From: Aggregicoccus sp. 17bor-14
GTDB lineage: Bacteria; Myxococcota; Myxococcia; Myxococcales; Myxococcaceae
Length of the DNA stretch: 64,000 bases
Assembly: GCF_009659535.1 (NCBI RefSeq)
Contig: NZ_VJZZ01000008.1
Coordinates: forward strand, 188,001 to 252,000
Reading direction: 5' to 3'
In this document: one piece after another, positions 26,381-36,040 of the stretch
How the letters are laid out: every line of letters begins with the position of its first letter
Numbering within the stretch: the stretch's first letter is position 1
The notes under the pieces: model-generated
What the model was told of the DNA's origin: nothing
The model's input: only the letters and a program-made list of their open reading frames with translations
Databases searched by the model: none
Program-made: the position numbers and the translations under genes

Positions 26381-27556
26381 GTGATCGTCGGAGTTCCCAA
26401 AGAGATCAAGACCCGTGAGAACCGCGTCGGAATGATTCCGGCGGGTGTGGCCGCGCTCAAGCGTGGGGGCCACACGGTGCTGGTCGAGAAGGGCGCGGGC
26501 ATCGGCTCGGGCATCTCGGACCAGGACTACGTGCGCGTGGGCGCTGAGATCGTGAAGAGCGTGGACGAGGTCTGGAGCCGCGCCGAGATGATCGTGAAGG
26601 TGAAGGAGCCGATCGCGCCCGAGTACGAGCGCATGCAGAACGGCCAGATCGTCTACACCTACTTCCACCTGTCCGGCGTGGACCCCGAGCTCACCAAGGT
26701 GCTGCTCAAGAAGAAGGTGAGCGCGGTCGCGTACGAGACCATCCAGCTCGACGACGGCAGCCTCCCCCTGCTCAAGCCGATGAGCGAGGTGGCCGGCAAG
26801 ATGGCCATCCAGGTGGGCGCCGCGAGCCTCGAGAAGCACGCGGGCGGCAAGGGCATCCTGCTGGGCGGCGTGCCCGGCGTGCGCCGCGCGAAGGTGACCA
26901 TCATCGGCGGCGGCGTGGTGGGCATCAACGCCGCGAAGGTGGCCGTGGGCATGGGCGCCGAGGTCACCATCCTCGACGTGAACCTGGAGCGCCTCACCTA
27001 CCTCGACGACATCTTCATGGGCCGCGCGGCCGTGATGGCATCCGACAGCGAGAACATCGCGAAGTCGGTGCGCGAGAGCGACCTGGTGGTGGGCGGCGTG
27101 CTCATCCCCGGCGCCGCGGCGCCGAAGCTGGTCACCGAGGCGCTCATCAAGGAGATGAGCGCGGGCTCGGTGGTGGTGGACGTGGCGGTGGACCAGGGCG
27201 GCTGCATCGAGACCTGCAAGCCCACCACGCACGACAAGCCCACCTTCATCCTGCACGACGTGGTGCACTACTGCGTGGCGAACATGCCGGGCGCGGTGCC
27301 CCAGACCTCCACCTTCGCGCTCAACAACGCGACGCGGCCCTACGCGACCCGCATCGCGAACCTCGGCCTGCACGAGGCGCTGCGCCAGGACCGCGCGCTG
27401 CTCAAGGGCCTCAACACCCACGGCGGCCAGGTGACGTACGAGGCCGTGGCGCGCGACCTCGGCTACGACTACGTGCCGGCCGAGCAGGCGCTCGCCTCCG
27501 GCGGCAAGAAGGCGCAGAAGGCCGCGAAGCCCGCCGCCAAGCGCGCTTCCCGCTAG
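26381..27556 (+). CDS. ald: Alanine dehydrogenase
   Basis: Oxidatively deaminates L-alanine to pyruvate with NAD, or the reverse. All key residues are at the standard positions: Lys75 in IVKVKEP and His96 in TYFHLS (substrate binding). The Rossmann glycine-rich loop [11 protein letters not shown] lies at about 175-185, and an Asp-rich DVAVDQGG segment near 270 supplies the catalytic Asp. The core (about 370 residues) is standard length. A Lys/Ala-rich tail of about 20 residues ([16 protein letters not shown]) follows, which is unusual. The start is GTG 26381 with GGAGG at 8 nt. Gene order frzZ, radical SAM, ald, sigma factor, anti-sigma, frzS fits what I remember of M. xanthus. Confidence 0.96.
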   Translation: MIVGVPKEIKTRENRVGMIPAGVAALKRGGHTVLVEKGAGIGSGISDQDYVRVGAEIVKSVDEVWSRAEMIVKVKEPIAPEYERMQNGQIVYTYFHLSGVDPELTKVLLKKKVSAVAYETIQLDDGSLPLLKPMSEVAGKMAIQVGAASLEKHAGGKGILLGGVPGVRRAKVTIIGGGVVGINAAKVAVGMGAEVTILDVNLERLTYLDDIFMGRAAVMASDSENIAKSVRESDLVVGGVLIPGAAAPKLVTEALIKEMSAGSVVVDVAVDQGGCIETCKPTTHDKPTFILHDVVHYCVANMPGAVPQTSTFALNNATRPYATRIANLGLHEALRQDRALLKGLNTHGGQVTYEAVARDLGYDYVPAEQALASGGKKAQKAAKPAAKRASR

Positions 27557-27570
27557 AATCACCTGCTGAA

Positions 27571-27602
27571 ACCCGCCCGGGAATAAAGAAGCCCGGGCGG
27601 GG
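27571..27602 (+). terminator. Strong GC hairpin after ald
   Basis: A perfect 10-bp stem, CCCGCCCGGG (27572-27581) with CCCGGGCGGG (27592-27601), and a 10-nt A-rich loop, 15 nt after the ald stop. No T-run follows, so this may terminate by hairpin strength alone or protect the 3-prime end. Confidence 0.6.
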
Positions 27603-27618
27603 TCTGTAGGGCATGCGA

Positions 27619-27638
27619 GGGGCCGGGCGCTCGGCCCC
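27619..27638 (+). terminator. Second short hairpin after ald
   Basis: A 7-bp stem, GGGGCCG (27619-27625) and CGGCCCC (27632-27638), with a 6-nt loop, followed by two extra C residues. It may be a backup terminator before the sigma gene promoter. Weak support. Confidence 0.3.
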
Positions 27639-27679
27639 CCGCGGCGAACAGGGTTGTTGCCCAGGATGTTCCCGTGCAT

Positions 27680-27690
27680 ACATTGACGGT
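27680..27690 (+). promoter_or_regulatory. ACATTGACGGT box upstream of the ECF sigma gene
   Basis: An 11-nt sequence ACATTGACGGT containing a TTGACG hexamer, 51 nt before the sigma gene ATG. The same 11 nt occurs upstream of frzS at 29365-29375. No good -10 follows at 16-18 nt here. It could be a -35 element or a shared regulator site. Confidence 0.35.
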
Positions 27691-27740
27691 TAAGACACAA
27701 CCTAATCGCCAGTAGTTACGGGCCCTTGGAAGGCGGGAGC

Positions 27741-28382
27741 ATGCTGGACTTCAGGCAACCCAACCGGACGAAGCAGGAATTCGAGGAGCTGGCGCTCGCG
27801 CACCTGGACCCGCTCTACTCTGCGGCGCTCCGGCTGACGAAGAACGAGCGCGACGCCGAGGACCTCGTGCAGGACACCTGCATGCGCGCCTACCGCTTCT
27901 TCGACAAGTTCGAGCGCGGGACCAACATCAAGGCGTGGCTCTTCAAGATCCTCACCAACACCTTCATCAACCGCTACCGGCGCAAGGTGAAGGAGCGCAG
28001 CGTGGTGGAGGGCGTGGAGCGCGAGGCGGTGCACGAGCGCTTCGTGTCCCGCGACGCGACCGACTTCGCCGCGAACCCGGAGCAGTACTTCTTCGACCGG
28101 CTCCTCTCGGATGACGTGCTGCGCGCGATCGACTCGCTGCCCATCGACTTCCGGCTGGTGGTGATCCTCGCGGACCTGCAGGAGTTCTCCTACAAGGAGA
28201 TCGCCGAGATCCTCGAGTGCCCGGTGGGCACCGTGATGAGCCGGCTGTTCCGCGGCCGCAAGCTGCTGCAGAAGACGCTCAAGGAATACGCAGAGGGCCA
28301 GGGTGTCTTCCGGGAGAACGGCCACCCGGTGCCCGCGCCGGCGGATCTGGACGAGTACCGGCGCAGGAAGAAGACCGGGTAG
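27741..28382 (+). CDS. rpoE1: ECF sigma factor, RpoE1-like
   Basis: A 213-residue extracytoplasmic-function sigma factor that would direct RNA polymerase to stress or motility genes. Region 2 covers about 20-90, with [17 protein letters not shown] and [25 protein letters not shown]. Region 4 covers about 130-185, with [29 protein letters not shown] and [14 protein letters not shown]. The name rests on location: RpoE1 of M. xanthus, implicated in motility behaviour, is encoded near the frz genes and frzS and is followed by a membrane anti-sigma-like gene, as here. The ATG has GGAAGG/GGGAG close before it. Its likely antagonist is the next gene, 43 nt downstream. Confidence 0.85.
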   Translation: MLDFRQPNRTKQEFEELALAHLDPLYSAALRLTKNERDAEDLVQDTCMRAYRFFDKFERGTNIKAWLFKILTNTFINRYRRKVKERSVVEGVEREAVHERFVSRDATDFAANPEQYFFDRLLSDDVLRAIDSLPIDFRLVVILADLQEFSYKEIAEILECPVGTVMSRLFRGRKLLQKTLKEYAEGQGVFRENGHPVPAPADLDEYRRRKKTG

Positions 28383-28425
28383 TCGCCGGTTGGTGGTGCC
28401 CGACGCAGCCCATCCCCGAGCGCGA

Positions 28426-29289
28426 ATGACCTGCCAGGAACTCGACTCCTTCCTCTACCCCTACCTCGACGGCGAGTTCCAGCCGGACGAGCGCCTCGAG
28501 GTCGAGGCGCACCTGAGCACCTGCGCGGCCTGTGCGCAGCGGGTGCACACCGAGGCGCAGGTGCAGCAGGCGCTGCGCCGCGCGGCGCGCCACGCGGTGA
28601 GCAGCACCCGGGCGCCGGATGCGCTGCGCGCCTCGCTGCAGGGGGGACTGAGGCAGGAGGTGCGGCGCGCGCAGCAGGCGGTGTGGCTGCGGGCGAGCTG
28701 CGTGATGCTCGCGGTGGCCACGGCGGGCGGCGCCTGGATGGCGCTGCGCCCCGAGGCGCAGCAGCGCTTCGTGGATGACGCGGCGAAGCGGCACGCGAAG
28801 CGGCTGCCGGTGGAGATCGCGGACACCACCCCGGAGAGCGTGGAGGCCTGGTTCGGCGGCAAGCTGGATCACCGCGTCTCCGTTCCGCGGCTGCCCAACA
28901 CCACCCTCTCCGGCGCGCGCATCTCCAACGTGACGGACCGGCCCGCGGCGTACATCAGCTACGAGGCGCAGCCTGCGCGCGCGGACGCGCCGCCCCGGCG
29001 CATCGGGCTCTTCGTGTTCGACGACGCGCAGCGCGAGATCAAGGCGAACGATCTCGCGGCCGCCGAGGTCGACTCGAGCCACGGCTACAACGTGGCCGTG
29101 TGGCGCGACCGGGAGATCGTCTACGAGCTCGTCACGGACCTGGACGAGTCGGACATCCGCAAGATGCTCGCGGACAAGGCGGCGGCAGCAGCGGACGCGA
29201 GCAGCGCGCCGCGCGTGGCCGATGCCCCCAAGCCGCAGATGGCTCCCGGCGTCGCGGTGAGCCCCGTGGTGCACACCACGGCGCAGTAG
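28426..29289 (+). CDS. Zinc-finger anti-sigma factor, membrane-anchored
   Basis: A 287-residue partner of the ECF sigma gene just upstream. The N-terminal zinc-binding anti-sigma domain has the typical Cys3, His29, Cys33 and Cys36 set (MTCQELDSFLYPYLDGEF, then EAHLSTCAACAQR). One transmembrane helix follows at about 86-107 (ASCVMLAVATAGGAWMAL). The C-terminal part of about 180 residues would be periplasmic: it is beta-rich (LPNTTLSGARISNV, IGLFVFDD, VAVWRDREIVYELV) and ends in a low-complexity Ala/Pro tail. Expected role: hold the sigma factor until a signal is sensed outside. It corresponds to the gene called orf5 next to rpoE1 in M. xanthus. Confidence 0.85.
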   Translation: MTCQELDSFLYPYLDGEFQPDERLEVEAHLSTCAACAQRVHTEAQVQQALRRAARHAVSSTRAPDALRASLQGGLRQEVRRAQQAVWLRASCVMLAVATAGGAWMALRPEAQQRFVDDAAKRHAKRLPVEIADTTPESVEAWFGGKLDHRVSVPRLPNTTLSGARISNVTDRPAAYISYEAQPARADAPPRRIGLFVFDDAQREIKANDLAAAEVDSSHGYNVAVWRDREIVYELVTDLDESDIRKMLADKAAAAADASSAPRVADAPKPQMAPGVAVSPVVHTTAQ

Positions 29290-29364
29290 CTCCCCGAGGC
29301 CTTCTGCGCTGAGCCTGGCCGCCTGCACGGCAGCCGTCGGTGCGGGAGCGTCCAGGCAGGCGCA

Positions 29365-29396
29365 ACATTGACGGTCCCAGAGGCTGCCGATAGCCT
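29365..29396 (+). promoter_or_regulatory. Putative frzS promoter
   Basis: ACATTGACGGT (29365-29375) carries the -35-like TTGACG (29368-29373). A -10-like TAGCCT lies at 29391-29396, a spacer of 17 nt. The frzS ATG is 69 nt further on. The first 11 nt repeat the box found upstream of the sigma gene. Confidence 0.4.
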
Positions 29397-29465
29397 CGCG
29401 GCGCTGCTTCCCCGTCGCACGCGGAGCGCTTTTTCGCGCCCTACACCCCGAGCGGGGCTGCCCTC

Positions 29466-31295
29466 ATGTCCAAGAAAATCCTGATCGTCGAAAGTGATAC
29501 CGCCCTCTCCGCAACCCTGCGCCGAGCGCTGGAGGCGCGGGGCTTCTCGGTGGACGAGACCACCGACGGCAAGGGCAGCGTCGAGCAGGTGCGGCGGGAT
29601 CGCCCGGAGCTGGTGGTGCTCGCGGTGGAGCTGGGCGCGGGCCAGAACGGCTACCTCATCTGCGGCAAGCTGAAGAAGGACGACGATCTCAAGGGCGTGC
29701 CGATCATCATCACCGGCAACCCGGACGGCTTCGCGCAGCACCGCAAGCTCAAGGCGCACGCGGACGACTACGTCTCGCGCCCGGTGGACGCGGACCTGCT
29801 GGTGGAGCGCGTGGGCGCGCTGATCGGCTTCCCGCCGGCCCCCGAGGGCGAGGCGGAGCTGGTGGAGGACGGGCTGGACCTGCCCGGCCTCGACGAGCCC
29901 CTTTCGGCCGACGGGCTGGGCGACTTCGGCGGTGAGGAGATCTCCGTGGAGTCCGGCGACGCCGCGGCCCCGGCCGCCGCGGGCGACACCGAGCTGGACA
30001 TGCTCGACGCCGCCTTCGACGACATCTCCACCACGGTGGACACCACCGAGCTGGAGAACCACCTGGACGGCGGGCTCGCCGGCAGCGCGCTGGAGATCGA
30101 CGCGGGCGAGGAGCCCGTGGTCGCGCCTCCCGAGGGCGCGATGGAGGAGGTGGACAGCCTGCCTCCGCTCGAGTCGGTGGCCGGCACGGATGACGACGGC
30201 GCGCTGGACGTGTTCGAGGAGGAGCTCCACGCCGAGCCGCCCGCGGCGCCCCCTCCGGCGCCGGTCGCCGAGCGGCCCGCGCCCGCCCCGCTGCGCGCCG
30301 TTGCGGCGCCCCTGGCCGCGGCCTCCCTCGGCGCTTCCCTGCCCCGCACGGGCGCGCCTGCGGCCGGCCTGAGCGCCGCGGACGCGGCCGAGCTGCGCTC
30401 GCTGCGCGCGCGCGTGGTGGAGCTGCAGGGCGCGCTCGAGGACGCGCAGGCCCAGGCGGGCAGCGCCGAGGAGCGCTCGCGCGCGCTCGAGGCGGACCTG
30501 GAGGCGCGCTCCGCGGAGCTCGAGACCGCGCGCGCCAGCAGCGGCCGCTCGGACAAGGACACCTTCGCGCTGCGCGAGGCGGCCAATCGCAAGGACAAGG
30601 AGATCCTGCGCCTCAAGGCCGAGCTGAACGAGAAGGAGCACGAGCTGGTGGAGCTGCGCGACCGGCAGCTGCAGCTCGAGCAGCAGGGCAACGACGCCAC
30701 CGCGGAGGTGGCCAAGCGCGACGCGCAGATCAAGACGCTCACCGGCAAGGCGGACCTGCTCACGGCGGAGCGCCGCCGCGTGGACCAGCAGCTCGTGGCC
30801 GCCCGCGAGGAGGCGCGCGCCGCCACCGGCAAGCTCGCCGCGCTGCAGGCGGAGCTGGACGGCTTCCACGCCCAGCACGAGTCCAGCCAGGCCGAGCTCG
30901 AGGGGCTGCGCAGCCGCGGCGCCGAGCTGGAGGCCGCCGTGGCGAGCGCGCAGTCCGAGCGCGACAGCCTGCGCGACGAGCTGGAGGTCGCGCGCGCCGA
31001 GGCCTCGGACGTCCAGGCCCAGCTCGCGGACGCCCAGGCACAGCTGGCCGAGGCCCGCGGCGAGGTGAACGCGCTCGCGGCGAGCGCCGCCGAGGAGGCG
31101 GACGGCCTCCGCCTGCGCATCGCGGAGCTCGAGGAGTCCCACGTGCGCCACGAGGACCGCGTGGCCAAGCTCTACGCCCGCATCAAGGCGGACGAGGCCA
31201 CGCGCGAGCGCGCGAAGAAGGCGCTGGGCATCGCGCAGCAGCTGCTCGAGGAGCAGCCTGCCGGCATCGACGCCGACGAGGAGGCCGCGGCCTAG
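29466..31295 (+). CDS. frzS: FrzS, pseudo-receiver and coiled-coil motility protein
   Basis: Polar protein needed for type IV pilus (S) motility. The N-terminal receiver-like domain (1-125) begins MSKKILIVESDTALSATLR and contains KLKKDDDLKGVP and KAHADDYVSRPVDADLLVERV, highly characteristic of FrzS. The phospho-acceptor strand reads LVVLAVELGAGQNG, with Ala53 where a canonical Asp would stand, so it is a pseudo-receiver. A region rich in Pro, Ala and acidic residues (about 125-300) leads to a long heptad coiled coil (about 305-595, with repeats such as ELRSLRARVVELQGALEDAQ). In M. xanthus it moves between poles when cells reverse. At 609 residues it is longer than the roughly 555 I remember, mostly through the linker. 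Confidence 0.95.
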   Translation: MSKKILIVESDTALSATLRRALEARGFSVDETTDGKGSVEQVRRDRPELVVLAVELGAGQNGYLICGKLKKDDDLKGVPIIITGNPDGFAQHRKLKAHADDYVSRPVDADLLVERVGALIGFPPAPEGEAELVEDGLDLPGLDEPLSADGLGDFGGEEISVESGDAAAPAAAGDTELDMLDAAFDDISTTVDTTELENHLDGGLAGSALEIDAGEEPVVAPPEGAMEEVDSLPPLESVAGTDDDGALDVFEEELHAEPPAAPPPAPVAERPAPAPLRAVAAPLAAASLGASLPRTGAPAAGLSAADAAELRSLRARVVELQGALEDAQAQAGSAEERSRALEADLEARSAELETARASSGRSDKDTFALREAANRKDKEILRLKAELNEKEHELVELRDRQLQLEQQGNDATAEVAKRDAQIKTLTGKADLLTAERRRVDQQLVAAREEARAATGKLAALQAELDGFHAQHESSQAELEGLRSRGAELEAAVASAQSERDSLRDELEVARAEASDVQAQLADAQAQLAEARGEVNALAASAAEEADGLRLRIAELEESHVRHEDRVAKLYARIKADEATRERAKKALGIAQQLLEEQPAGIDADEEAAA

Positions 31296-31338
31296 ACAGC
31301 CCCGCGGCACCCTCCCCCACACCCCCGGGAACGGACGG

Positions 31339-32510
31339 CTACTTCTCGTCCTTCTTGGGGGTGTTCTTCTTCTCCAGCTGCTTCTTGGCGAGCTGCTGCA
31401 CGCCGCTGGGCACCATCTTGTCGCGCGAGAGGTCCTTCACCTCGCTGTCGCGCAGGGTGGAGAGGAACTTCATGGAGACGGCGAGCGGCGTCTTCGGGTT
31501 CTTCACCAGCGCGAGCTTCACCGGGTACTTCTTCGTCCACTCGCGGTTTCCGATGATGACGCGCAGCACCTCCTCGTTGATCGCGCGGTTCGCCGCGGCG
31601 CCGAGCACCTCGCCGTCCGTGATGCGGGGGCTGCGGATGACGGCCACGGCGACGAGCTTGTTGCTGTCGCGCATGAGCTGACTGCGCGCCTCCTTGTTGC
31701 CGAGCGTGGCGAGCTTGATCTTCTCCGAGATGCTCATCTTCATGATGCGCTGGGTGAGGGTGAGCTTCTTGCCCTCCTCCATCGGCGGCGCTTCCTCGTC
31801 CGCCACCTCCAGGTCGCGCATCACCTCCTCGGCGGTGGGGCCGGGGTCCGGCGGCCGCGCGGCCACCTCGGGGCCGAACACGCGCACGCGCGCGGCCTGC
31901 ATCTGGGGCACGTCCGGCAGGTTCACGCCGCTGCGCACCGCGAAGTCGCAGACGGAGTCCAGCAGCGCGGCGCTCGCGTTGAGGTTCGCGCACAGGCCGC
32001 GCACGATGTCCTCGTGGCGCAGCAGGCGCAGCTGGTTCTGCCCGATGATCTCCGCGAGCCGCTGCGAGCACTCGCGCGCCACCTGCGCCACCGCCTCGTC
32101 CGGAGTCGAGGCGTTGAGCACCAGCATCTCGGCGTAGGCCTCCTTCCCCTTGAGCAGGGAGAGGAACCACGCGAGCACCGGCGGGGCCACGCCCTCGTCG
32201 CGCAGCGCGCCGCCCAGGATGCGGTCCGGCAGGTTCGCGGCCGTCTTGGCCGCCGTCTCGCGCACTCCGGCGTCCGCGTCGTAGGTGAGGATGTAGAGCG
32301 CCCCCAGCATGTCCGAGGGGGACAGGGGCACGAGGCTCTTGGCCCCCATCATGCGCAGGGGCACGGGGGCCGCGGGGTCCACGTGCTTGCGCAGGTTGAC
32401 CGGGATGAACTCGGCGCTGATGGGGCAGCCGGGCGGCACGCCCACGTGCGCGCCGGGGGCGCTGGAGGGGGGCGTGGCCGGTGCGGTGTCCGGTGCGTCG
32501 GCAGGGCTGC

Positions 32511-32514
<4 letters not shown>
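31339..32514 (-). CDS. Hypothetical helical-repeat protein coupled to coaX
   Basis: A 391-residue, mainly helical cytoplasmic protein. The first 30 residues are Pro/Ala/Ser-rich. Two helical blocks follow, about 65-185 ([31 protein letters not shown], in phrases like HEAT repeats) and about 245-370 ([41 protein letters not shown]). The second is reminiscent of repeats in DUF2336-like proteins. It ends in Lys-rich residues. No catalytic motif recognised. The start overlaps the coaX stop (ATGA), which couples its translation to pantothenate kinase; the functional meaning is unclear. It converges on frzS. Confidence 0.6.
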
Positions 32515-33281
<767 letters not shown>

Positions 33282-33323
33282 GGAGCCACGCAGTCTAGCG
33301 CGACCCCACCCCGGCGGTACCGA

Positions 33324-34337
33324 CTAGCGTACGAGCCTGGGGCGCAGCTGCTCCACGTCCCCGGCGAGCACCCGCTCCAGGGCGCCCTCGGGGGTGCGCA
33401 CCAGGAGCGCACCCACCTCGTCCACGTCCTCGGCCACCCCGCGCAGCTCCTTCTGCGCGGTGCGCACCAGCACCTCCTGGCCCAGCGTGGAGGACAGCTC
33501 CTTCCAGCGCCGGCGGACGATGCCGAAGCCCTCCTCGGCGTGCAGGTCCAGCCACTCCTCCAGCCGGGTCCAGAGGGCCGCGGCGAAGGCCGCGCGCGGC
33601 ACCCGCTCCCCGCCCCGGGCCTCGGCCACGGAGGTGGCGAGCGACTGCACGTCCTCGGGGAAGTCGTCCGGGCGAGCGTTGAGGTTCACCCCCACCCCGA
33701 GCACCACGAAGTGCACCCGCTCGGGCTCCGCGGAGAGCTCGGTGAGGATGCCTGCCACCTTGCGCCCGTCGATCTGCACGTCGTTGGGCCACTTGATGCG
33801 CGCCGCCACGCCCGTCTGCTGCAGCGTCTCGGCGAGCGCGACCGCGGCGACGAGGGTGAGCTCCGGGGCGCGCTGCGGCGGGAGCTCCGGGCGCAGGATG
33901 GCGGAGAAGTAGAGGTTGAGGCCCGGGGGCGAGACCCACACCCGGCCGCGGCGGCCCTTGCCGGCCGTCTGCTGGTCCGCCACCACCACCTCGCCGTGCG
34001 CCGCCCCTTCGGTCGCGAGCCGGAAGGCCTCCACGTTCGTGGAGGGCAAGGTCTCGTGCGCGTGCAGCGTGCGCCCGAGGTCGTGGGTGTCCAGGAGCGG
34101 AGAGATCTCCAGCTCGGTGAGCCGGTCCGGGATGGCGAGCAGCCGGTAGCCGCGCGCGGGAAGGGCCTCGATGCGGTAGCCCTTCGTGCGCAGGCTCTCC
34201 ACGTGCTTCCAGACGGCCGTGCGCGAGAGGCCGAGCTTGTTCGAGAGGGCCTCGCCCGACGTGAAGTCCTCTCCGCTCTCCGACAGGAAGCCGAGGATGA
34301 GCTCTTCCTGCGTCTGCTCGAGAATCTCAGGGGCCAT
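33324..34337 (-). CDS. birA: Biotin-[acetyl-CoA-carboxylase] ligase with HTH (BirA)
   Basis: Activates biotin with ATP and attaches it to carboxylase carrier proteins. A winged helix-turn-helix occupies residues 8-68 (SGEALSNKLGLSRTAVWKHVESLRTKGYRI), so it may also repress biotin genes. The ligase core has the substrate loop ETLPSTNVEA, the biotinyl-AMP loop AGKGRRGRVW (about 125-134), and the KWPND motif (about 182-186). The C-terminal domain of about 50 residues is present. I chose ATG 34337 (MAPEILEQTQ) with AGAGG at 9 nt; the upstream frame extension is not family-like. 337 residues is typical for a two-function BirA. Confidence 0.95.
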   Translation of the reverse strand: MAPEILEQTQEELILGFLSESGEDFTSGEALSNKLGLSRTAVWKHVESLRTKGYRIEALPARGYRLLAIPDRLTELEISPLLDTHDLGRTLHAHETLPSTNVEAFRLATEGAAHGEVVVADQQTAGKGRRGRVWVSPPGLNLYFSAILRPELPPQRAPELTLVAAVALAETLQQTGVAARIKWPNDVQIDGRKVAGILTELSAEPERVHFVVLGVGVNLNARPDDFPEDVQSLATSVAEARGGERVPRAAFAAALWTRLEEWLDLHAEEGFGIVRRRWKELSSTLGQEVLVRTAQKELRGVAEDVDEVGALLVRTPEGALERVLAGDVEQLRPRLVR

Positions 34338-34441
34338 GGGAGCTGCCTCTCGTCTGGGAGCCCGAAGGGTAAAGGCCGGCTGCAACGCTTTCAATCCCGC
34401 CGCTCCGCGGCCCAGCAGGCGCTCGCCTGCCTGCCTGGCGC

Positions 34442-35059
34442 CTACTTCGCGGAGGTGTCTCCCTGGAGTGCGTAGGAGGCGAGCTCCAGGCGCAGCTGGG
34501 GCAGCTTGCGCTGGCCCTCCTCGAGCACCGTCTCGATGCGCACCAGGCCCACGCGCGGCGCGAAGGTGTAGTGCACCGCGAGCACCCGGTCGCCCGCGCC
34601 GCGGGTGCGCCCCTCCACCTGCACGCAGTCCTGGAAGGCCCCGGCCGGGACCTCGCAGGGCACGCCAGTGGCGGTGATCTGGTAGCGCTCGGTGGAGGAG
34701 ACGGAGACGATGCTCGTCCAGCTCTTGCCCACCTCGAGCGGACCGCGCAGCAGGTAGCGGGTGTCGCCGTCGCGCAGGCCGAATGCGTCGTGGGCGAGGC
34801 GCGCGCCGCGGCTGTCCACGAAGAAGGGTCCCTCCTGCCGCAGGATGGAGACCTCCACCGGCTTGTCCTTCGCTCCGTTGAGCGCGTAGGTCCAGCGGTT
34901 GCCCACGGCGAGCGGGTAGTAGGCCTCGACCGAGGCGGGGGCCTGCTGGGCGGACGTTCCCTCCCCGCGGTGGGCGCAGGCGGGCGCGAGCGCGACGAGG
35001 GCGAGGAGCAGGAGGGCGCAGCGGCGGCGGGAGGGGTGCAGGGGCATGGGGGTGGTCAT
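34442..35059 (-). CDS. Predicted lipoprotein, hypothetical
   Basis: A 205-residue protein with a basic N-terminus and hydrophobic signal (CALLLLALVALAPACAHRG). The LAPAC segment could be a lipobox with Cys28 as the lipidated residue, though the Pro makes it a non-canonical site. The mature part starts VEAYYPLAVGNRWTYALNG, a phrase common in myxobacterial surface proteins, and is beta-rich to the end. Two cysteines (PCEVPAGAFQDC) could form a disulfide. Role unknown. The ATG at 35059 overlaps the stop of the upstream lipoprotein gene (ATGA), so the two are probably made together. Confidence 0.7.
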   Translation of the reverse strand: MTTPMPLHPSRRRCALLLLALVALAPACAHRGEGTSAQQAPASVEAYYPLAVGNRWTYALNGAKDKPVEVSILRQEGPFFVDSRGARLAHDAFGLRDGDTRYLLRGPLEVGKSWTSIVSVSSTERYQITATGVPCEVPAGAFQDCVQVEGRTRGAGDRVLAVHYTFAPRVGLVRIETVLEEGQRKLPQLRLELASYALQGDTSAK

Positions 35060-35994
35060 CGAGGGGGGTTTCGCTGGGCGGCGCGGCCCTCGCCGCGCGC
35101 GCCGGAGTGGAGCTTCCGGGCGGTGTGCAGGCTGTCCAGGGCGTCGCGCGCGGCGGCCCGCACGGAGGCCTGATCGTGCCCCTGGGAGACGGTGTACAGG
35201 TAGGCCTCGGCCTCGTCGCCGCCGATCTCCCCGAGCGCGAAGAGGATCTCCTGCTGGAAGCCGAGGTCCTTGCCGCGCGACAGCTCGATGAGCGCGCTCA
35301 CCGCCTCCGGGGTGCGCATCTCCACGAGCGCGCCGATGGCGCGGCGCACGGCGAGCGGATCCCCGTCCTGCAGGCGCTCGATGAGCAGCGGGGCCGCCTG
35401 CGGCTGGCGGCGATCCGCGAGCACGCGCAGCGCGAACTCGCGCACCCGGGGATCTCCGGCCTGCAGGTCCTTCACCAGCGCATCGTTGGGACGCTCCACC
35501 GCGCTGAGCTGCAGCACCGCGGCCTCGGCCACCTGCACCAGGGCGCTGGCGAGCGCCGCGCGCAGCGCCTCGCGGCGCGCATCCGGGCCGGCCTGGCTCG
35601 AGACGGGCATCTCGCCCAGCCCCACCACCTCGTAGCGGGGGGCGCCGTCCGAGCCGCTCTGCTCGAGCACCAGCGAGGCGCCCACCTCGGCGTAGGTGCC
35701 CGGGCTGCTCTCGCGCTGTGCCTCGCGCGTGAAGGGCACCTCCAGCGTGAGCTTCCACGGCGGGGAGGTGTGCAGGGCGCGCTTCGCATCCGGCAGCTCG
35801 AAGCGCTCGGTGCGCTCGAGCACCTCCAGCAGCTGGTGCTGCACCTGCTCGCGCCCCAGGCCGAGCAGGGAGTTGTCCACCAGCGTGGCCCCGGTCAGCT
35901 GCACCTGGGCCACCGGGAAGCGGGCGGGCCGCTCCCGGCAGGCGCCGAGACAGAGCGCGAGCAGGACGGGGACGAGCAGGTGGAGCGGCTTCAT
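35056..35994 (-). CDS. Lipoprotein with HEAT-like repeats
   Basis: A 312-residue protein with a canonical lipobox LGAC after a hydrophobic segment (LLVPVLLALCLGAC), so a lipid-anchored periplasmic or outer-membrane protein. Residues 25-165 are mixed strands and helices. Residues 170-290 hold repeats of about 30 residues: DPRVREFALRVLADRRQPQAAPLLIERLQ, DPLAVRRAIGALVEMRTPEAVSALIELS, and QQEILFALGEIGGDEAEAYLY. These match the HEAT/PBS-lyase repeat pattern and suggest protein binding. ATG 35994 is preferred over the GTG two codons upstream. It is coupled to the next lipoprotein gene by an ATGA overlap. Confidence 0.75.
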   Translation of the reverse strand: MKPLHLLVPVLLALCLGACRERPARFPVAQVQLTGATLVDNSLLGLGREQVQHQLLEVLERTERFELPDAKRALHTSPPWKLTLEVPFTREAQRESSPGTYAEVGASLVLEQSGSDGAPRYEVVGLGEMPVSSQAGPDARREALRAALASALVQVAEAAVLQLSAVERPNDALVKDLQAGDPRVREFALRVLADRRQPQAAPLLIERLQDGDPLAVRRAIGALVEMRTPEAVSALIELSRGKDLGFQQEILFALGEIGGDEAEAYLYTVSQGHDQASVRAAARDALDSLHTARKLHSGARGEGRAAQRNPPR

Positions 35995-36040
35995 GGACAC
36001 ATCCGAAGCCTAACCCACTCGCCCCGCCGCCTCACGCACC

